Shown: positions 17,559-26,714, counted from the stretch's first letter. The stretch: 61,947 nucleotides of DNA from an uncultured Lachnospiraceae bacterium (GCA_902793335.1 CADBCZ010000018.1:1-61947); one strand, 5' to 3'. The notes: generated from the sequence alone by a model not told the origin. Numbers and translations: made by a program.

Positions 17559-18431
17559 CTATACTCCAAGCGAATCCATATCTCCACCAAGTTTTTGATA
17601 GATCTTGACCAAAATAAGTGTAACAAGTATCAATATGATTGAAAGCGCTGCACCGAGCGGCCAGTTGTTTCCGCTTTGAAACTGTCTCTCAATCAAGTTA
17701 CCAATCATATCCGTGTTACCTCCGCCTAAGATATCAGATACAAAGAAATATCCTAAACATGGGATAAATACCATCAGACTTCCGGAAAATATACCGCTTG
17801 ATGTTAACGGCAAAATCACCTCAAAAAATGTTTCTGCAGGCTTTGCGCCCAAATCGGATGATGCCTCTAACAACGATGTATCAAGCTTTTCTATAGCTGT
17901 GTATAATGGAAGAATCATAAACGGAATCAAGCAATATACCATACCAAGTATTGTAGTACCCGTTTTATATAACAACTCAACCGGCTCATCTACAATGTGT
18001 AACGACATAAGCAGAGAGTTTAACCAGCCGGAAGTTCCCAAGAAAGTTCTCCACCCATATATTCTGATTAACGAATTAGTCCAGAATGGTATAATAACCA
18101 TCATGTATAATATCTTTTTCTTCTTGCTCTTTGTCCTCGCAATTACATATGAGAACGGATACCCGATTAAGATGCAAAGTATTGTAGTCACAGTAGCTAT
18201 AACTAGCGATTGCATATAAATCTTCAAGTAATCGGCATTGAATAGCTGCATATAATTATCCGTTGTAAAATCCAATGTAACGTTGTAAAACTCATCAATT
18301 GAGCACAAACTCATAACAGCCACATATATAAGCGGAATCGCTATAAGCAATACCATTATCAAAGTAACCGGACCTACCGTAAGCAATGCAGGAAGAGTGT
18401 TCGCTCTTAATTCATGTCTTGTTTTCTTCAT
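17559..18431 (-). CDS. potB: Polyamine-type ABC transporter permease
   Basis: Second permease subunit, 290 residues with six predicted helices. The EAA loop LLEASSDLGAKPAETFFEVI and the IPFWTNSLIRIYGW segment are strongly typical of PotB/PotH. It forms the translocation pathway with PotC. Gene order potA-potB-potC-potD is the standard one. The spacing to both neighbours is small, supporting one message. Confidence 0.92.
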   Translation of the reverse strand: MKKTRHELRANTLPALLTVGPVTLIMVLLIAIPLIYVAVMSLCSIDEFYNVTLDFTTDNYMQLFNADYLKIYMQSLVIATVTTILCILIGYPFSYVIARTKSKKKKILYMMVIIPFWTNSLIRIYGWRTFLGTSGWLNSLLMSLHIVDEPVELLYKTGTTILGMVYCLIPFMILPLYTAIEKLDTSLLEASSDLGAKPAETFFEVILPLTSSGIFSGSLMVFIPCLGYFFVSDILGGGNTDMIGNLIERQFQSGNNWPLGAALSIILILVTLILVKIYQKLGGDMDSLGV

Positions 18432-18458
18432 AATGGTTCTTCTCCTTCCACTAATCTT

Positions 18459-19568
18459 TTATGCCAGTTTAATATTGTTTATTGCCTCGAAGATATAATG
18501 ACTTTCATTGTGTATAAGTACCGCATCATCCACATCCCAGTACGGGTAACATTTGCTTCCTATAGGAGGCAATTCCTGACCTGCAAGTCTCTCGATTTTT
18601 AATTCGTTTCTGTTAGGAAGTGAAACAATACACTTAAGTACGGCTCCAACATAGATATAGTCCTTAACCTGTGCCTGCAACCCGAAGCCCTCAACAGGTG
18701 TCGTTGAAAACTTCATTTTCTCCGGTCTTACAGATACCGTTGCATATTCCAGCAGCGAAAAATCTTCCGGACATCTGATTGACACAACACCATTCTCAAG
18801 CGTAACAGTTGCAATTCCATCTGTGATACCAGTGATACAACCGTCATATATATTAGCTTCGCCGATAAATGCTGCAACGAACTTGGTCGCCGGATGCTCA
18901 TATATTTCCGACGGTGACGCAAGCTGGTCAATAACGCCGTCATGCATTACTGCAATTCTGTCACTCATCGTCAACGCTTCTTCCTGATCGTGCGTAACAT
19001 ATATAAATGTGATATTTAGTTTTTTCTGCAAACGCTTAAGTTCAAGCTGCATCTGTTTTCTTAATTTCAAATCGAGTGCACCAAGCGGTTCATCCAACAA
19101 CAACACTCGCGGTCTATTTATAAGTGCTCTGGCAATTGCAACTCTCTGTCTCTGACCACCCGACAACTGTGACGGATATCTTTTTTCAAATCCGGTAAGT
19201 TGGACCATGTCCATCATTTCCAAAACGCGCTCTTTTATCTCTTCCTTCGGAACTTTTTTCATCTTCAAGCCATACGCGATGTTATCAAAAATGGTCTTGT
19301 GCGGGAACAATGCATACGACTGAAATACAGTATTGACATTTCTCTCAAAAGGTTCCTTTTCTTCCACTCTTTCGCCTTCAACCTTAATCGTCCCTGTTGT
19401 CGGTTCCTCAAAACCTGCTACCATTCTAAGCGTTGTCGTCTTACCGCAACCGGAAGAACCAAGTAACGTCAAAAACTCACCTTCTTTGATGGTAAGATTC
19501 AAATCTTTAACTACATGATTCTTTCCGTATATTTTATTTACGCCTTCTATTTCAACAATATTTCCCAT
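18459..19568 (-). CDS. potA: Polyamine-type ABC transporter ATPase
   Basis: ATP-binding subunit that drives uptake. Walker A is GSSGCGKTT, the signature is LSGGQRQRVAIARAL, Walker B is VLLLDEPLGALD, and the switch histidine is in VTHDQEEALTMSDRIAVM. A C-terminal TOBE domain (residues about 285-369) is present as in PotA. 369 residues, normal length. It follows the PII-like gene by 28 bases, so PII and the transporter are made together. Confidence 0.93.
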   Translation of the reverse strand: MGNIVEIEGVNKIYGKNHVVKDLNLTIKEGEFLTLLGSSGCGKTTTLRMVAGFEEPTTGTIKVEGERVEEKEPFERNVNTVFQSYALFPHKTIFDNIAYGLKMKKVPKEEIKERVLEMMDMVQLTGFEKRYPSQLSGGQRQRVAIARALINRPRVLLLDEPLGALDLKLRKQMQLELKRLQKKLNITFIYVTHDQEEALTMSDRIAVMHDGVIDQLASPSEIYEHPATKFVAAFIGEANIYDGCITGITDGIATVTLENGVVSIRCPEDFSLLEYATVSVRPEKMKFSTTPVEGFGLQAQVKDYIYVGAVLKCIVSLPNRNELKIERLAGQELPPIGSKCYPYWDVDDAVLIHNESHYIFEAINNIKLA

Positions 19569-19596
19569 AGGATCACCTCTTTATCTGTTAGAATTC

Positions 19597-19953
19597 TTAG
19601 AGTGCCTTCACGCCTCTTTCACCTGTTCGAATTCTTACTGCATCCTCTACATCCTTGATAAAGATTTTTCCGTCTCCAACATGACCTGTTACACAGGTGT
19701 CTCTGATCTTATCGATAATCTTTTCTACATCTTTGTTCTCCACTACGATTTCAACCTTTACTTTCGGCAAAAGATTAATTGTCGTCTTCAAACCTTTTAT
19801 TTCATTTACTGCACCGTCTTCATCAGAAACACCTTTCTGTGTTCCACAACCCATTGCCGTTGATAATGTCATACCTCCGCAATTAACATCATCCAATACG
19901 CTCTTAACATCCTCTAATTTTTCCGGCCTTATTAAAATAATTAATTCTTTCAT
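19597..19953 (-). CDS. PII-family signal protein without the T-loop tyrosine
   Basis: PII proteins sense ATP/ADP and 2-oxoglutarate and regulate nitrogen uptake or assimilation. The fold is clear: MKELIILIRPEKLEDVKSVL, GCGTQKG, LLPKVKVEIVV and TGHVGDGKIFI. In GlnB/GlnK the T-loop has YRGxEYxV before LLPK, with Tyr51 as the uridylylation site. Here the aligned region is IKGLKTTINLLPK, lacking both tyrosines, so uridylylation is not possible. NifI-type PII proteins also lack it. As first gene before potABCD it may gate the transporter or regulate the operon. Confidence 0.9.
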   Translation of the reverse strand: MKELIILIRPEKLEDVKSVLDDVNCGGMTLSTAMGCGTQKGVSDEDGAVNEIKGLKTTINLLPKVKVEIVVENKDVEKIIDKIRDTCVTGHVGDGKIFIKDVEDAVRIRTGERGVKAL

Positions 19954-20016
19954 AGCTCATTCCCCTTTTCTTACAAAATCTTATTGTTAGCAGTTTGATT
20001 AAGCATTTGTATATAA

Positions 20017-20057
20017 CAAAAACGGGACTTTCCTTTTCAGAAAGCCCCGTTGCTTAA
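20017..20057 (-). terminator. Promoter-proximal attenuator hairpin (AAGCAACGGGG) before the PII gene
   Basis: On the minus strand AACGGGGCTTTC pairs with GAAAGTCCCGTT, followed by a T-run. Nothing is encoded between the promoter and this terminator-like hairpin, so it can only act as a leader attenuator or insulator. The PII start is about 65 bases downstream. Confidence 0.75.
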
Positions 20058-20079
20058 AACCATCTTATCTATGCACAAT

Positions 20080-20146
20080 AATATATATCTAATTTGATTA
20101 TAATTCAATTCATACTTTGTGGTATTTTTATACTTAAAAAGTAGTA
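20080..20146 (-). promoter_or_regulatory. PII/pot promoter and operator-like block
   Basis: The minus strand has TTGAAT (20103-20108), a 17-base spacer and TATATT (20080-20085). Immediately upstream of the -35 box, at 20111-20146, is the CATAC...GGTATTTTTATAC...AAAGTAGTA block shared with the OCD2 promoter. Activators of the LuxR type commonly bind next to the -35 box, so this is a good candidate target for the adjacent regulator. Confidence 0.5.
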
Positions 20147-20147
20147 G

Positions 20148-20897
20148 TCAGTCATACTCTCTAATCATTTTAAATAATTGAACACGATTCTTTATTCCCA
20201 GTTTGCGATAGATATTTAAAATATGTTTTTTTAGAGTATTCGGTGTTATTACCAACTCCTCGCAAATATCAGGATTATTCATTCCCGACATCAACAACTT
20301 AAGAATCGTATTCTCGCGTCTTGTCAATTCGTACTCCTCAACAGCCTCGGCAACAGACAGTTTTCCTGCAGTCATATCACCATTCTTCTGATACTGCTCC
20401 ATCCTGTGGGCAAGGTGTTCCTTCAACAAGTCCAGAACAAAGATATCATCATAATGAAAATCCTCTTTGCCAATCGTACGATAGAAGGTAATTGCCCCCA
20501 GAAACTTCTTGTGTTTTGCAACTACAACCTGTAAAGCATAATGCCAGTTATTAGGCTTATACACTTTCTTATAGTATTCCGTTTCAACTCTTGCCTCATC
20601 GGATATAATATCAGTTTCTCTGTAAATGAGCATTTTACCCGAATTAACAACACCAAAACTGTAATCCAGATTTTCATACATGTCCGACAAATCAAGATCA
20701 CAATTGTATGTTATTGGATTGCACAAAAGTTTTCCTTCTTCATTTGATGCCATATAGAAATCAGCACTGTCGAAGTCAATAAGCATTTTAAGCTGTTCAA
20801 GCAAATCATAACGCATCTCATTAAAATTGGGGGTTGTATAAATCTTATAAATTATATTATTAAGCAGAATAAAATCATTGGTTTCTAATTTTCTCAT
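20148..20897 (-). CDS. LuxR-type transcriptional regulator with GAF-like sensor
   Basis: The C-terminal 60 residues form a LuxR/GerE helix-turn-helix: LTRRENTILKLLMSGMNNPD, then LVITPNTLKKHILNIYRKLG. The N-terminal 170 residues look like a GAF-type sensor (LLEQLKMLIDFDSADFYMAS, ALQVVVAKHKKFLGAITFYR). No phosphoacceptor receiver is present, so it probably responds to a small ligand. Located directly upstream of, and in the same direction as, the PII-pot-amine cluster, it is likely its regulator. Confidence 0.85.
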   Translation of the reverse strand: MRKLETNDFILLNNIIYKIYTTPNFNEMRYDLLEQLKMLIDFDSADFYMASNEEGKLLCNPITYNCDLDLSDMYENLDYSFGVVNSGKMLIYRETDIISDEARVETEYYKKVYKPNNWHYALQVVVAKHKKFLGAITFYRTIGKEDFHYDDIFVLDLLKEHLAHRMEQYQKNGDMTAGKLSVAEAVEEYELTRRENTILKLLMSGMNNPDICEELVITPNTLKKHILNIYRKLGIKNRVQLFKMIREYD

Positions 20898-20924
20898 AAA
20901 GCATCACCTTCTTTTAAGAACACC

Positions 20925-23495
20925 TTAGCATGTAATCAGCAGATGCTCGTTTGCAACATCATTATATACCTCACACTTTCTGTCACTCACATCATACACG
21001 CGAACAATATCCGCAAGTGTTGTATTCTGTTCAAATTCTGATATAAGATTTCTTGATGATTCCAGCTTTTCAGGTGAAAAATGCAAGGTCTTTTCATTGT
21101 TAAATATCGCTGTGTAGAGAATCTCCGCCTCTACCAGATCCTGAAAAATGTGACTTCCGTAAGAAAGCTCCGGATTATAACCTGCTTTGCTCTCTTCCGT
21201 CTCACATATTATCTCATAGGCGCTTATATCGGAAAATGCCGTAGGAACTCCAAGTTCAGGAGATGTAGTACCTACGCGTCCCGGCACTATCAGCATCATA
21301 TGTTTGTTCATATCTCTGTAATGCCAGTTTATCTTACCGATAAGTTTTGCCACAATATCCTTTTCCTTATAAGGCATATTATAATACTTTACCGGATCAA
21401 CGTAAACAATTATATCTAAGATAGACGCTTTCGACATGCCCATAGACGAACCTTTACTCTCAAGTAATATCTTATCTTCAGGAATATCTTCCGGAATGAC
21501 CGTTCCCGTCTTTCCTTTTTGAACCTGTAACGGTCTGCACTGCAAAAGGTCAACAGAGTATTCACCGTTTTCTGATATATTTATTGTAAACTCTGTATCA
21601 ACCGGATATTCATATTCATCCTGAATACATCTAAGCATCCTCTTCATCTGCTCCATAAGCGTCGCATTTGCCACAAGACCTTTGCAGGAAATGAACTTCA
21701 CTTCTCTTCTTCTGCCCATCTCTCTTAATCTTGACTCTGCATCACAATCATGCTCAAGAAGTATCTTATCAAGATATTTAGGAATATCCGCCTCTATATT
21801 TTCAAGAGAAAGTTTCTTCATCACCTTTTCAGCCATATCTATGACTTCCGCTTTTCCCTGTGAAAATTTATGCTTATCGGCAGAAGAAGAATAAGAAGTC
21901 TTCTCCGGTCTGTCAAGATTAACAATCCTGGGATATGACCCTTCAGTTCTGTCTACCGCAGAAGTTCCAAGTCCCATAACCAGTCTCAACATTCCGGCAG
22001 TCGGATCTGTATCCTTCATAATTCTATACGGGCTGTACGAATATCCGACACCCGCTGCGCAAGGCATATAATTAGGTCCGTAATACGATCCTGACACTCT
22101 CTGTATAAGAAGTGCCATCTGTTCATCACGCTTATCAAGGCCTCTTCTTTTCCTGTAATCGAGTGCAGATAGACTCATCGAACTTGCGTATACTACCTTT
22201 ATGGCATGTTCAAACTCATCAAGTCGTTCAGAGAGATCTCCTCTGTTAACACAAAACACCGATTCATATTTCCCGGCAAAAGCATTACCAAATCCGTCCT
22301 CCAATATACTGCTTGAACGTATAATATACGGATCCTGACCATAGTAGTCAATTATCCTTACAAACTGTTCTCGCATAGCATCAGAAAACTTTCCCGCCAT
22401 AATCTTGTGCGCAAACTCTCCGGCAAGTGAAAAATACCCATTCTCTGTCCGTTGTTTTATGCGCATATCCCAAAGATCATTATCAACAATAAATGTATAA
22501 TATAGATCTGAGCCTACATAAAACGAATCATGCGGCTCAAGCACTTCATTGATATCAGGTTCATTGTTTCTTATTATTGCCCTTGCAAGCAGCATACCAC
22601 ATGCCTTACCGCCTATCATTCCTGTTCCGATCATGTGATCTCTCACAGCAAAATAATCCTCCGGTGTGAAATGTTTCTTTACCATCTCCCTCATCTTGGA
22701 ATCTCTGGTCATCATGATATCACACATTTTAGAACATTCGGCTGTTATATCCATCCCATTGTCTTTCATAAGCTTAACTTTAGTAAAAAATTGATTCCAT
22801 GAATCAGAATACTGCTCGTCAGCCGAACGTTGAGCCATACCTAACGCCTGATAAAATCTGCTTGATCTTACACCGTCCAATATGGGTGAGAACTCTCCGC
22901 TTTGCGGATCATATGTATGCGGAAGGAACATTGTATCAGAGTTTCTGTTCCATACCTTTTCAGGACGCACGTAAATGTTTCTTTTGTCTGAATACACATC
23001 AAAAAAAAGCTGAGTAGTATTGAAAATTTTATTGATTGCCTGTACAGAATGCTTTCCTCTTATTATCGGGAAGAAAGCAACCGTATCCAGCACAAATAGA
23101 AACGGACATGTAACACGAAAAAAATTGCCCATCATAAGATCGGTAGCCCATGCGGTCTGAAGCTCGGAAAGACAGTCAAATACATAAAATGCATCTCTTC
23201 CCTCTTCTTCGATCGTATTATGTATATCTACTGTAAATGTTTCAAATCTGTGAGATAATGGAACTTTAATTGTCTTTATTTCCGGACAATCCTCAATAAG
23301 CGGTTCATGTCCAGCAAACCTGAAATATATAATATTTCTCTTATCCTCTATAGCCTGTCTGATATAAGGTTCCATGAACAATTTAAACTCGGATAAATCA
23401 GACACTCGCCACACAACATTATCCCCAAGTCTTATATTATCAATTGCCTCATCCAACTTAGGAATACCACTTTTTACTCTGTCAAATGCAGCCAT
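20925..23495 (-). CDS. PEP synthase/PPDK-like ATP-grasp protein with RecA-like N-terminus
   Basis: An 856-residue protein. Residues about 1-180 resemble a KaiC/RecA-type domain (SGIPKLDEAIDNIRLGDNVVWRV) but no Walker A lysine loop is visible. Residues about 290-690 match the ATP/pyruvate-binding domain of PPDK and PEP synthase: GTGMIGGKACGMLLARAI, RSSSILEDGFGNAFAGKYES, and LLQCRPLQ. The phosphohistidine swivel domain and the PEP-binding barrel are missing, so it cannot be a complete dikinase. It may phosphorylate another substrate. Start follows AAGGAGGGG, and the 237-bp repeat ends at that site. Confidence 0.75.
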   Translation of the reverse strand: MAAFDRVKSGIPKLDEAIDNIRLGDNVVWRVSDLSEFKLFMEPYIRQAIEDKRNIIYFRFAGHEPLIEDCPEIKTIKVPLSHRFETFTVDIHNTIEEEGRDAFYVFDCLSELQTAWATDLMMGNFFRVTCPFLFVLDTVAFFPIIRGKHSVQAINKIFNTTQLFFDVYSDKRNIYVRPEKVWNRNSDTMFLPHTYDPQSGEFSPILDGVRSSRFYQALGMAQRSADEQYSDSWNQFFTKVKLMKDNGMDITAECSKMCDIMMTRDSKMREMVKKHFTPEDYFAVRDHMIGTGMIGGKACGMLLARAIIRNNEPDINEVLEPHDSFYVGSDLYYTFIVDNDLWDMRIKQRTENGYFSLAGEFAHKIMAGKFSDAMREQFVRIIDYYGQDPYIIRSSSILEDGFGNAFAGKYESVFCVNRGDLSERLDEFEHAIKVVYASSMSLSALDYRKRRGLDKRDEQMALLIQRVSGSYYGPNYMPCAAGVGYSYSPYRIMKDTDPTAGMLRLVMGLGTSAVDRTEGSYPRIVNLDRPEKTSYSSSADKHKFSQGKAEVIDMAEKVMKKLSLENIEADIPKYLDKILLEHDCDAESRLREMGRRREVKFISCKGLVANATLMEQMKRMLRCIQDEYEYPVDTEFTINISENGEYSVDLLQCRPLQVQKGKTGTVIPEDIPEDKILLESKGSSMGMSKASILDIIVYVDPVKYYNMPYKEKDIVAKLIGKINWHYRDMNKHMMLIVPGRVGTTSPELGVPTAFSDISAYEIICETEESKAGYNPELSYGSHIFQDLVEAEILYTAIFNNEKTLHFSPEKLESSRNLISEFEQNTTLADIVRVYDVSDRKCEVYNDVANEHLLITC

Positions 23496-23507
23496 AATAA
23501 CACCCCT

Positions 23508-23744
23508 CCTTCATCCCACAATAATATTTTAAAAACCTGCCACAGTATCTTAAACTATCATTCGCATTACGATTAAAAAAACACATACTGTACCGTCCAA
23601 TCTAGATTGGTGGGAGGATCCAACCAACAAAATAATTAATGTCATGGAATATTATTATCATTTTGATTGAATTATAATTTAAACCGGCTTTCCCGTATGT
23701 GCCTTTACAAGCATTAAATGCCTGTAAACTATATTAATGATCTG
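23508..23744. repeat. 237-bp direct repeat, copy 1
   Basis: Fills the gap between the serine dehydratase and PPDK-like genes. It is about 96 percent identical, by hand alignment, to 40341-40576 in the same orientation; the first 60 bases are identical. It contains the perfect palindrome CCAATCTAGATTGG, a hairpin TTTACAGGCATT/ AATGCTTGTAAA on the minus strand, and TCCCGTATGTGCCTTT. It carries no open frame. The minus-strand end merges with the ribosome binding site of the downstream gene, so it also acts as that gene's 5' region. Confidence 0.9.
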
Positions 23745-23766
23745 AATTAATTATAACAGTCTATTA

Positions 23767-24633
23767 TCATCTTAATTGTCCGATTATACCAGCTGCCGAC
23801 TGAGTCAGGGCAAGCCCTTCCTTACTGGTCTCTTTGAGACACTCCGGAATAAGACTTCCTATTCTTCTCATCGAGTCAATAACCTCATCAGGATCTATCC
23901 TGCTTCTGATTCCCGCAAGAGCCATCGATGATGAAACAATAGCATTAACCGCTCCCGATACATTTCGTTTAATACACGGAACCTCAACAAGTCCCCCGAC
24001 CGGATCACAGGTAAGACCCAGCATATTTTTTAAGGCTAACGCAGCGGCATGTATGATCGCCTCATTGTCTCCACCCTCCAGATATGCTAAAGCTCCCGCT
24101 GCCATTGCGCTTGCCGAACCTATTTCTGCCTGACATCCGCCTTTTGCTCCTGATATATCGGCACTCTCTGCTATCGCCTCACCAATTCCTCCTGCAACAT
24201 AAAGAGCTCTAATAATATTATCCTGTGAGACCTTCTTAGTCTCCTCATAAGTAATAAGTACAGCCGGAATAACACCACATGAACCAGCTGTAGGAGCAGC
24301 AACAATTCTTTTCATACAAGCATTTGATTCACCCATTTTAACTGCTTTTTCCATTACCTTAGCAAGAAAGTCTCCTATTAATCTGTTATGCTGTAATCTG
24401 AACTTTTCCAGGAGAGCTCCATCTCCTCCTGCCATACCACTTGCTGATCTTACATCGGCATCATAGCATCTATCCGCCTCTTTCATTGCCACATACATTT
24501 CAGTCATTTGTTTAAATGATTCTTCTTCCGTCATATTACTTTCTCTACAGCTTTCATTAAGTATCACCTGCCAGAAATCCAATTTGTTTTTTTCTGCATC
24601 ATCTACGACGTCCTTTAACAGCTTGTAGCTCAT
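23767..24633 (-). CDS. sdaAA: L-serine dehydratase, iron-sulfur-dependent, alpha subunit
   Basis: The catalytic alpha subunit, which with the beta subunit converts L-serine to pyruvate and ammonia. Cysteines expected for the oxygen-sensitive 4Fe-4S cluster are present: APTAGSCGVIPAV, LGLTCDPVGGLVEVPC. Serine-binding type motif KGGCQAEIGSASAMAAGAL is intact. About 288 residues, as expected. The ATG at 24633 has AGGAGG upstream; the longer reading overlaps sdaAB by four bases. Its 3' end abuts the direct repeat. Confidence 0.95.
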   Translation of the reverse strand: MSYKLLKDVVDDAEKNKLDFWQVILNESCRESNMTEEESFKQMTEMYVAMKEADRCYDADVRSASGMAGGDGALLEKFRLQHNRLIGDFLAKVMEKAVKMGESNACMKRIVAAPTAGSCGVIPAVLITYEETKKVSQDNIIRALYVAGGIGEAIAESADISGAKGGCQAEIGSASAMAAGALAYLEGGDNEAIIHAAALALKNMLGLTCDPVGGLVEVPCIKRNVSGAVNAIVSSSMALAGIRSRIDPDEVIDSMRRIGSLIPECLKETSKEGLALTQSAAGIIGQLR

Positions 24634-24647
24634 ATAAAACCTCCTGC

Positions 24648-25307
24648 TCACACCAGACTGTAATAAGTGACCTTCTCAACCCCCTCAAGTCCCTTAAGCC
24701 ATTCTATCGCTTTATCCGGGATTTCCTGATCACACTCTAATATCATCACTGCATTACCACCACGGTTTTCTCTGTAAAGCTGCATAGAAGCAATATTGAC
24801 AGACTTATGTGATAACATGCTTGTAACCTCTGCTACATGTCCCGGCTGATCAAGGTTATGAACAATAAGTGTAGGGTGATCACCCGAAAAATTAGCTGAC
24901 AATCCGTCTATTGCCGCTATATTGATTATTGATCCTCCTAATGATTCCCCGACAATTTCCAGTTTTCTGCCGGAACTCCCGGTAAGCTTAAGCAATACAG
25001 AATTTGGATTTGCATCCTTTAATGTTATCCCTGCAAAGTTTATCTTAATATTTAAACCTTCTGCTATCGAAAGACTATCCGGAATCCTTATGTCATCCGG
25101 CTGCATACCAAGAAGTCCGGCAACAATAGCTTTATCCGTTCCATGTCCTTTTCCCGTTGCCAGAAATGATCCATGAAGATAAATATCTGCCTCTGTCATA
25201 GGCTCTGCAAGTAATTTGTGTGCAACATATCCGATTTTTACAGCTCCGGCAGTATGAGAGCTAGATGGTCCTACCATAACAGGACCTATAATATCAAACA
25301 ACTGCAT
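24648..25307 (-). CDS. sdaAB: L-serine dehydratase, iron-sulfur-dependent, beta subunit
   Basis: The beta subunit, beginning with the diagnostic IIGPVMVGPSSSHTAGAVKIG. The C-terminal 75 residues form an ACT domain (LIVHNLDQPGHVAEVTSMLSHK is the entry region), which usually mediates serine regulation. 219 residues, normal. It sits between the class III aminotransferase and sdaAA, probably co-transcribed with both. Pyruvate and ammonia produced here feed the nitrogen theme of the segment. Confidence 0.95.
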   Translation of the reverse strand: MQLFDIIGPVMVGPSSSHTAGAVKIGYVAHKLLAEPMTEADIYLHGSFLATGKGHGTDKAIVAGLLGMQPDDIRIPDSLSIAEGLNIKINFAGITLKDANPNSVLLKLTGSSGRKLEIVGESLGGSIINIAAIDGLSANFSGDHPTLIVHNLDQPGHVAEVTSMLSHKSVNIASMQLYRENRGGNAVMILECDQEIPDKAIEWLKGLEGVEKVTYYSLV

Positions 25308-25354
25308 TTATACTCTCCTTAATGCTATTCCTTATTATAGCAGATTATTGTATA

Positions 25355-26689
25355 TCACTTCATATAAAAGGGGTCTGTATCCACTATCTGAATAACCTCC
25401 TCAAGCTTATCAAGTTCTTCATTCAACTGTTCCTCAGTAATGATAAGAGGCGGATTGCATAAAACCATGTTTTCGTGTCCGAAGGTCATAAATCCACGTT
25501 CCTTAAGAAGTCCTATTATCTTAGAAAGCTTTCCATAAGGATCGAGACCATACGGAACAATTGGTTCCCTGCTCTGCTTATCTTTTACAAATTCAACGCA
25601 CGAGAAAAGACCTATGTACCGCACATCACCCACACAGTTATATTTTTCCTTAAACTTTTCTAAACGTTCACCCAATACCTTGCCAACCTTATTAACATTA
25701 TCCAGTATTTTAGCTTTGGAATAATAGTTAACACAAGCAACACCGGCTGCACACGCAAGCGGATGTCCGCAATAAGTAAGACCGCACGAGAGTACATGAT
25801 CATCAAAATATTCCGCAATCTTTTTACTTACACATACACCTCCAAGTTGAATGTATCCACACGTAACACCTTTTGCAAATGTCACAATGTCTGGCTTAAC
25901 ATCAAAATTCATAAATGCAAACATCTTACCTGTTCTGCACCAGCCTGCCATTACCTCGTCACATATCATCATTATTCCGAACTCATCACAGAGCTTTCGC
26001 ACACCTTGAAGATATCCCTTAGGTGGAATTATTATACCATTTGTTCCAGTAATTGTTTCAAGAATAATGGCTGCTATCTGGTCACGTCCTTCATAGATTA
26101 TCTGTTCACGTAATTTACCGATATAGAAATCCGTTGCCGCTTCCTCTGACTCAAAGCTTATTCCTTCACGATATATATATGGATCAAAAAATTTAACAAA
26201 ACCGGGAATACCTGGTTCTAACGGAAATCTTCTCGGCTCACCTGTTGCATTGCCTGCGCCAAAGGTTGAACCGTGATAACTTCTGTATCTGCTCATAACC
26301 TTATAACGACCTGTGTACATTCTTGCCATTTTGATTGCATTCTCATTAGCATCCGCACCACCATTTGTAAAGAAAACCTTACCCATGTTATCCGGCATAA
26401 GTTCAACAATCATCTTTGCAAGCTTCGCTCTTGATTCAACACCATATCCCGGTCCCATCCAGGCGTATTTATCAATTTGCTCCTTCATTGCATTATTAAT
26501 GTCCTCATTGCCATATCCCAAATTAACATTAACCTGCGTAGAAGACATATCCGTATATCTGTTTCCGTCATAATCCCATATATATATTCCTTCTGCTCTC
26601 TCTATAGCAATGGGATTAACATCCTTTTGCTTAGCCCAAGATTGAAGATAATACTTCTTTTGTGTTTCCGATATTTCCATTCCCGTCAT
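25355..26689 (-). CDS. Class III aminotransferase (omega-amino acid or taurine type)
   Basis: A PLP enzyme of the omega-transaminase group. The PLP-lysine is in TFAKGVTCGYIQLGG, the PLP ring-stacking region in YRSYHGSTFGAGNATG, and the conserved acid in MMICDEVMAGWCRTG. 444 residues, typical. Substrates of this family include beta-alanine, GABA, taurine and putrescine; the sequence does not decide between them. It lies after the Liv transporter genes in the same direction, so the transporter may import its substrate, and the alcohol dehydrogenase upstream could reduce the aldehyde product. Confidence 0.88.
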   Translation of the reverse strand: MTGMEISETQKKYYLQSWAKQKDVNPIAIERAEGIYIWDYDGNRYTDMSSTQVNVNLGYGNEDINNAMKEQIDKYAWMGPGYGVESRAKLAKMIVELMPDNMGKVFFTNGGADANENAIKMARMYTGRYKVMSRYRSYHGSTFGAGNATGEPRRFPLEPGIPGFVKFFDPYIYREGISFESEEAATDFYIGKLREQIIYEGRDQIAAIILETITGTNGIIIPPKGYLQGVRKLCDEFGIMMICDEVMAGWCRTGKMFAFMNFDVKPDIVTFAKGVTCGYIQLGGVCVSKKIAEYFDDHVLSCGLTYCGHPLACAAGVACVNYYSKAKILDNVNKVGKVLGERLEKFKEKYNCVGDVRYIGLFSCVEFVKDKQSREPIVPYGLDPYGKLSKIIGLLKERGFMTFGHENMVLCNPPLIITEEQLNEELDKLEEVIQIVDTDPFYMK

Positions 26690-26714
26690 ATTTTTTTCCT
26701 CCCATTAATCTTTT

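Noticed and set aside
20148-20897. Quorum-sensing LuxR receptor
   Set aside because: There is no LuxI-type gene and the N-terminal region looks like a GAF sensor, not an acyl-homoserine lactone domain.
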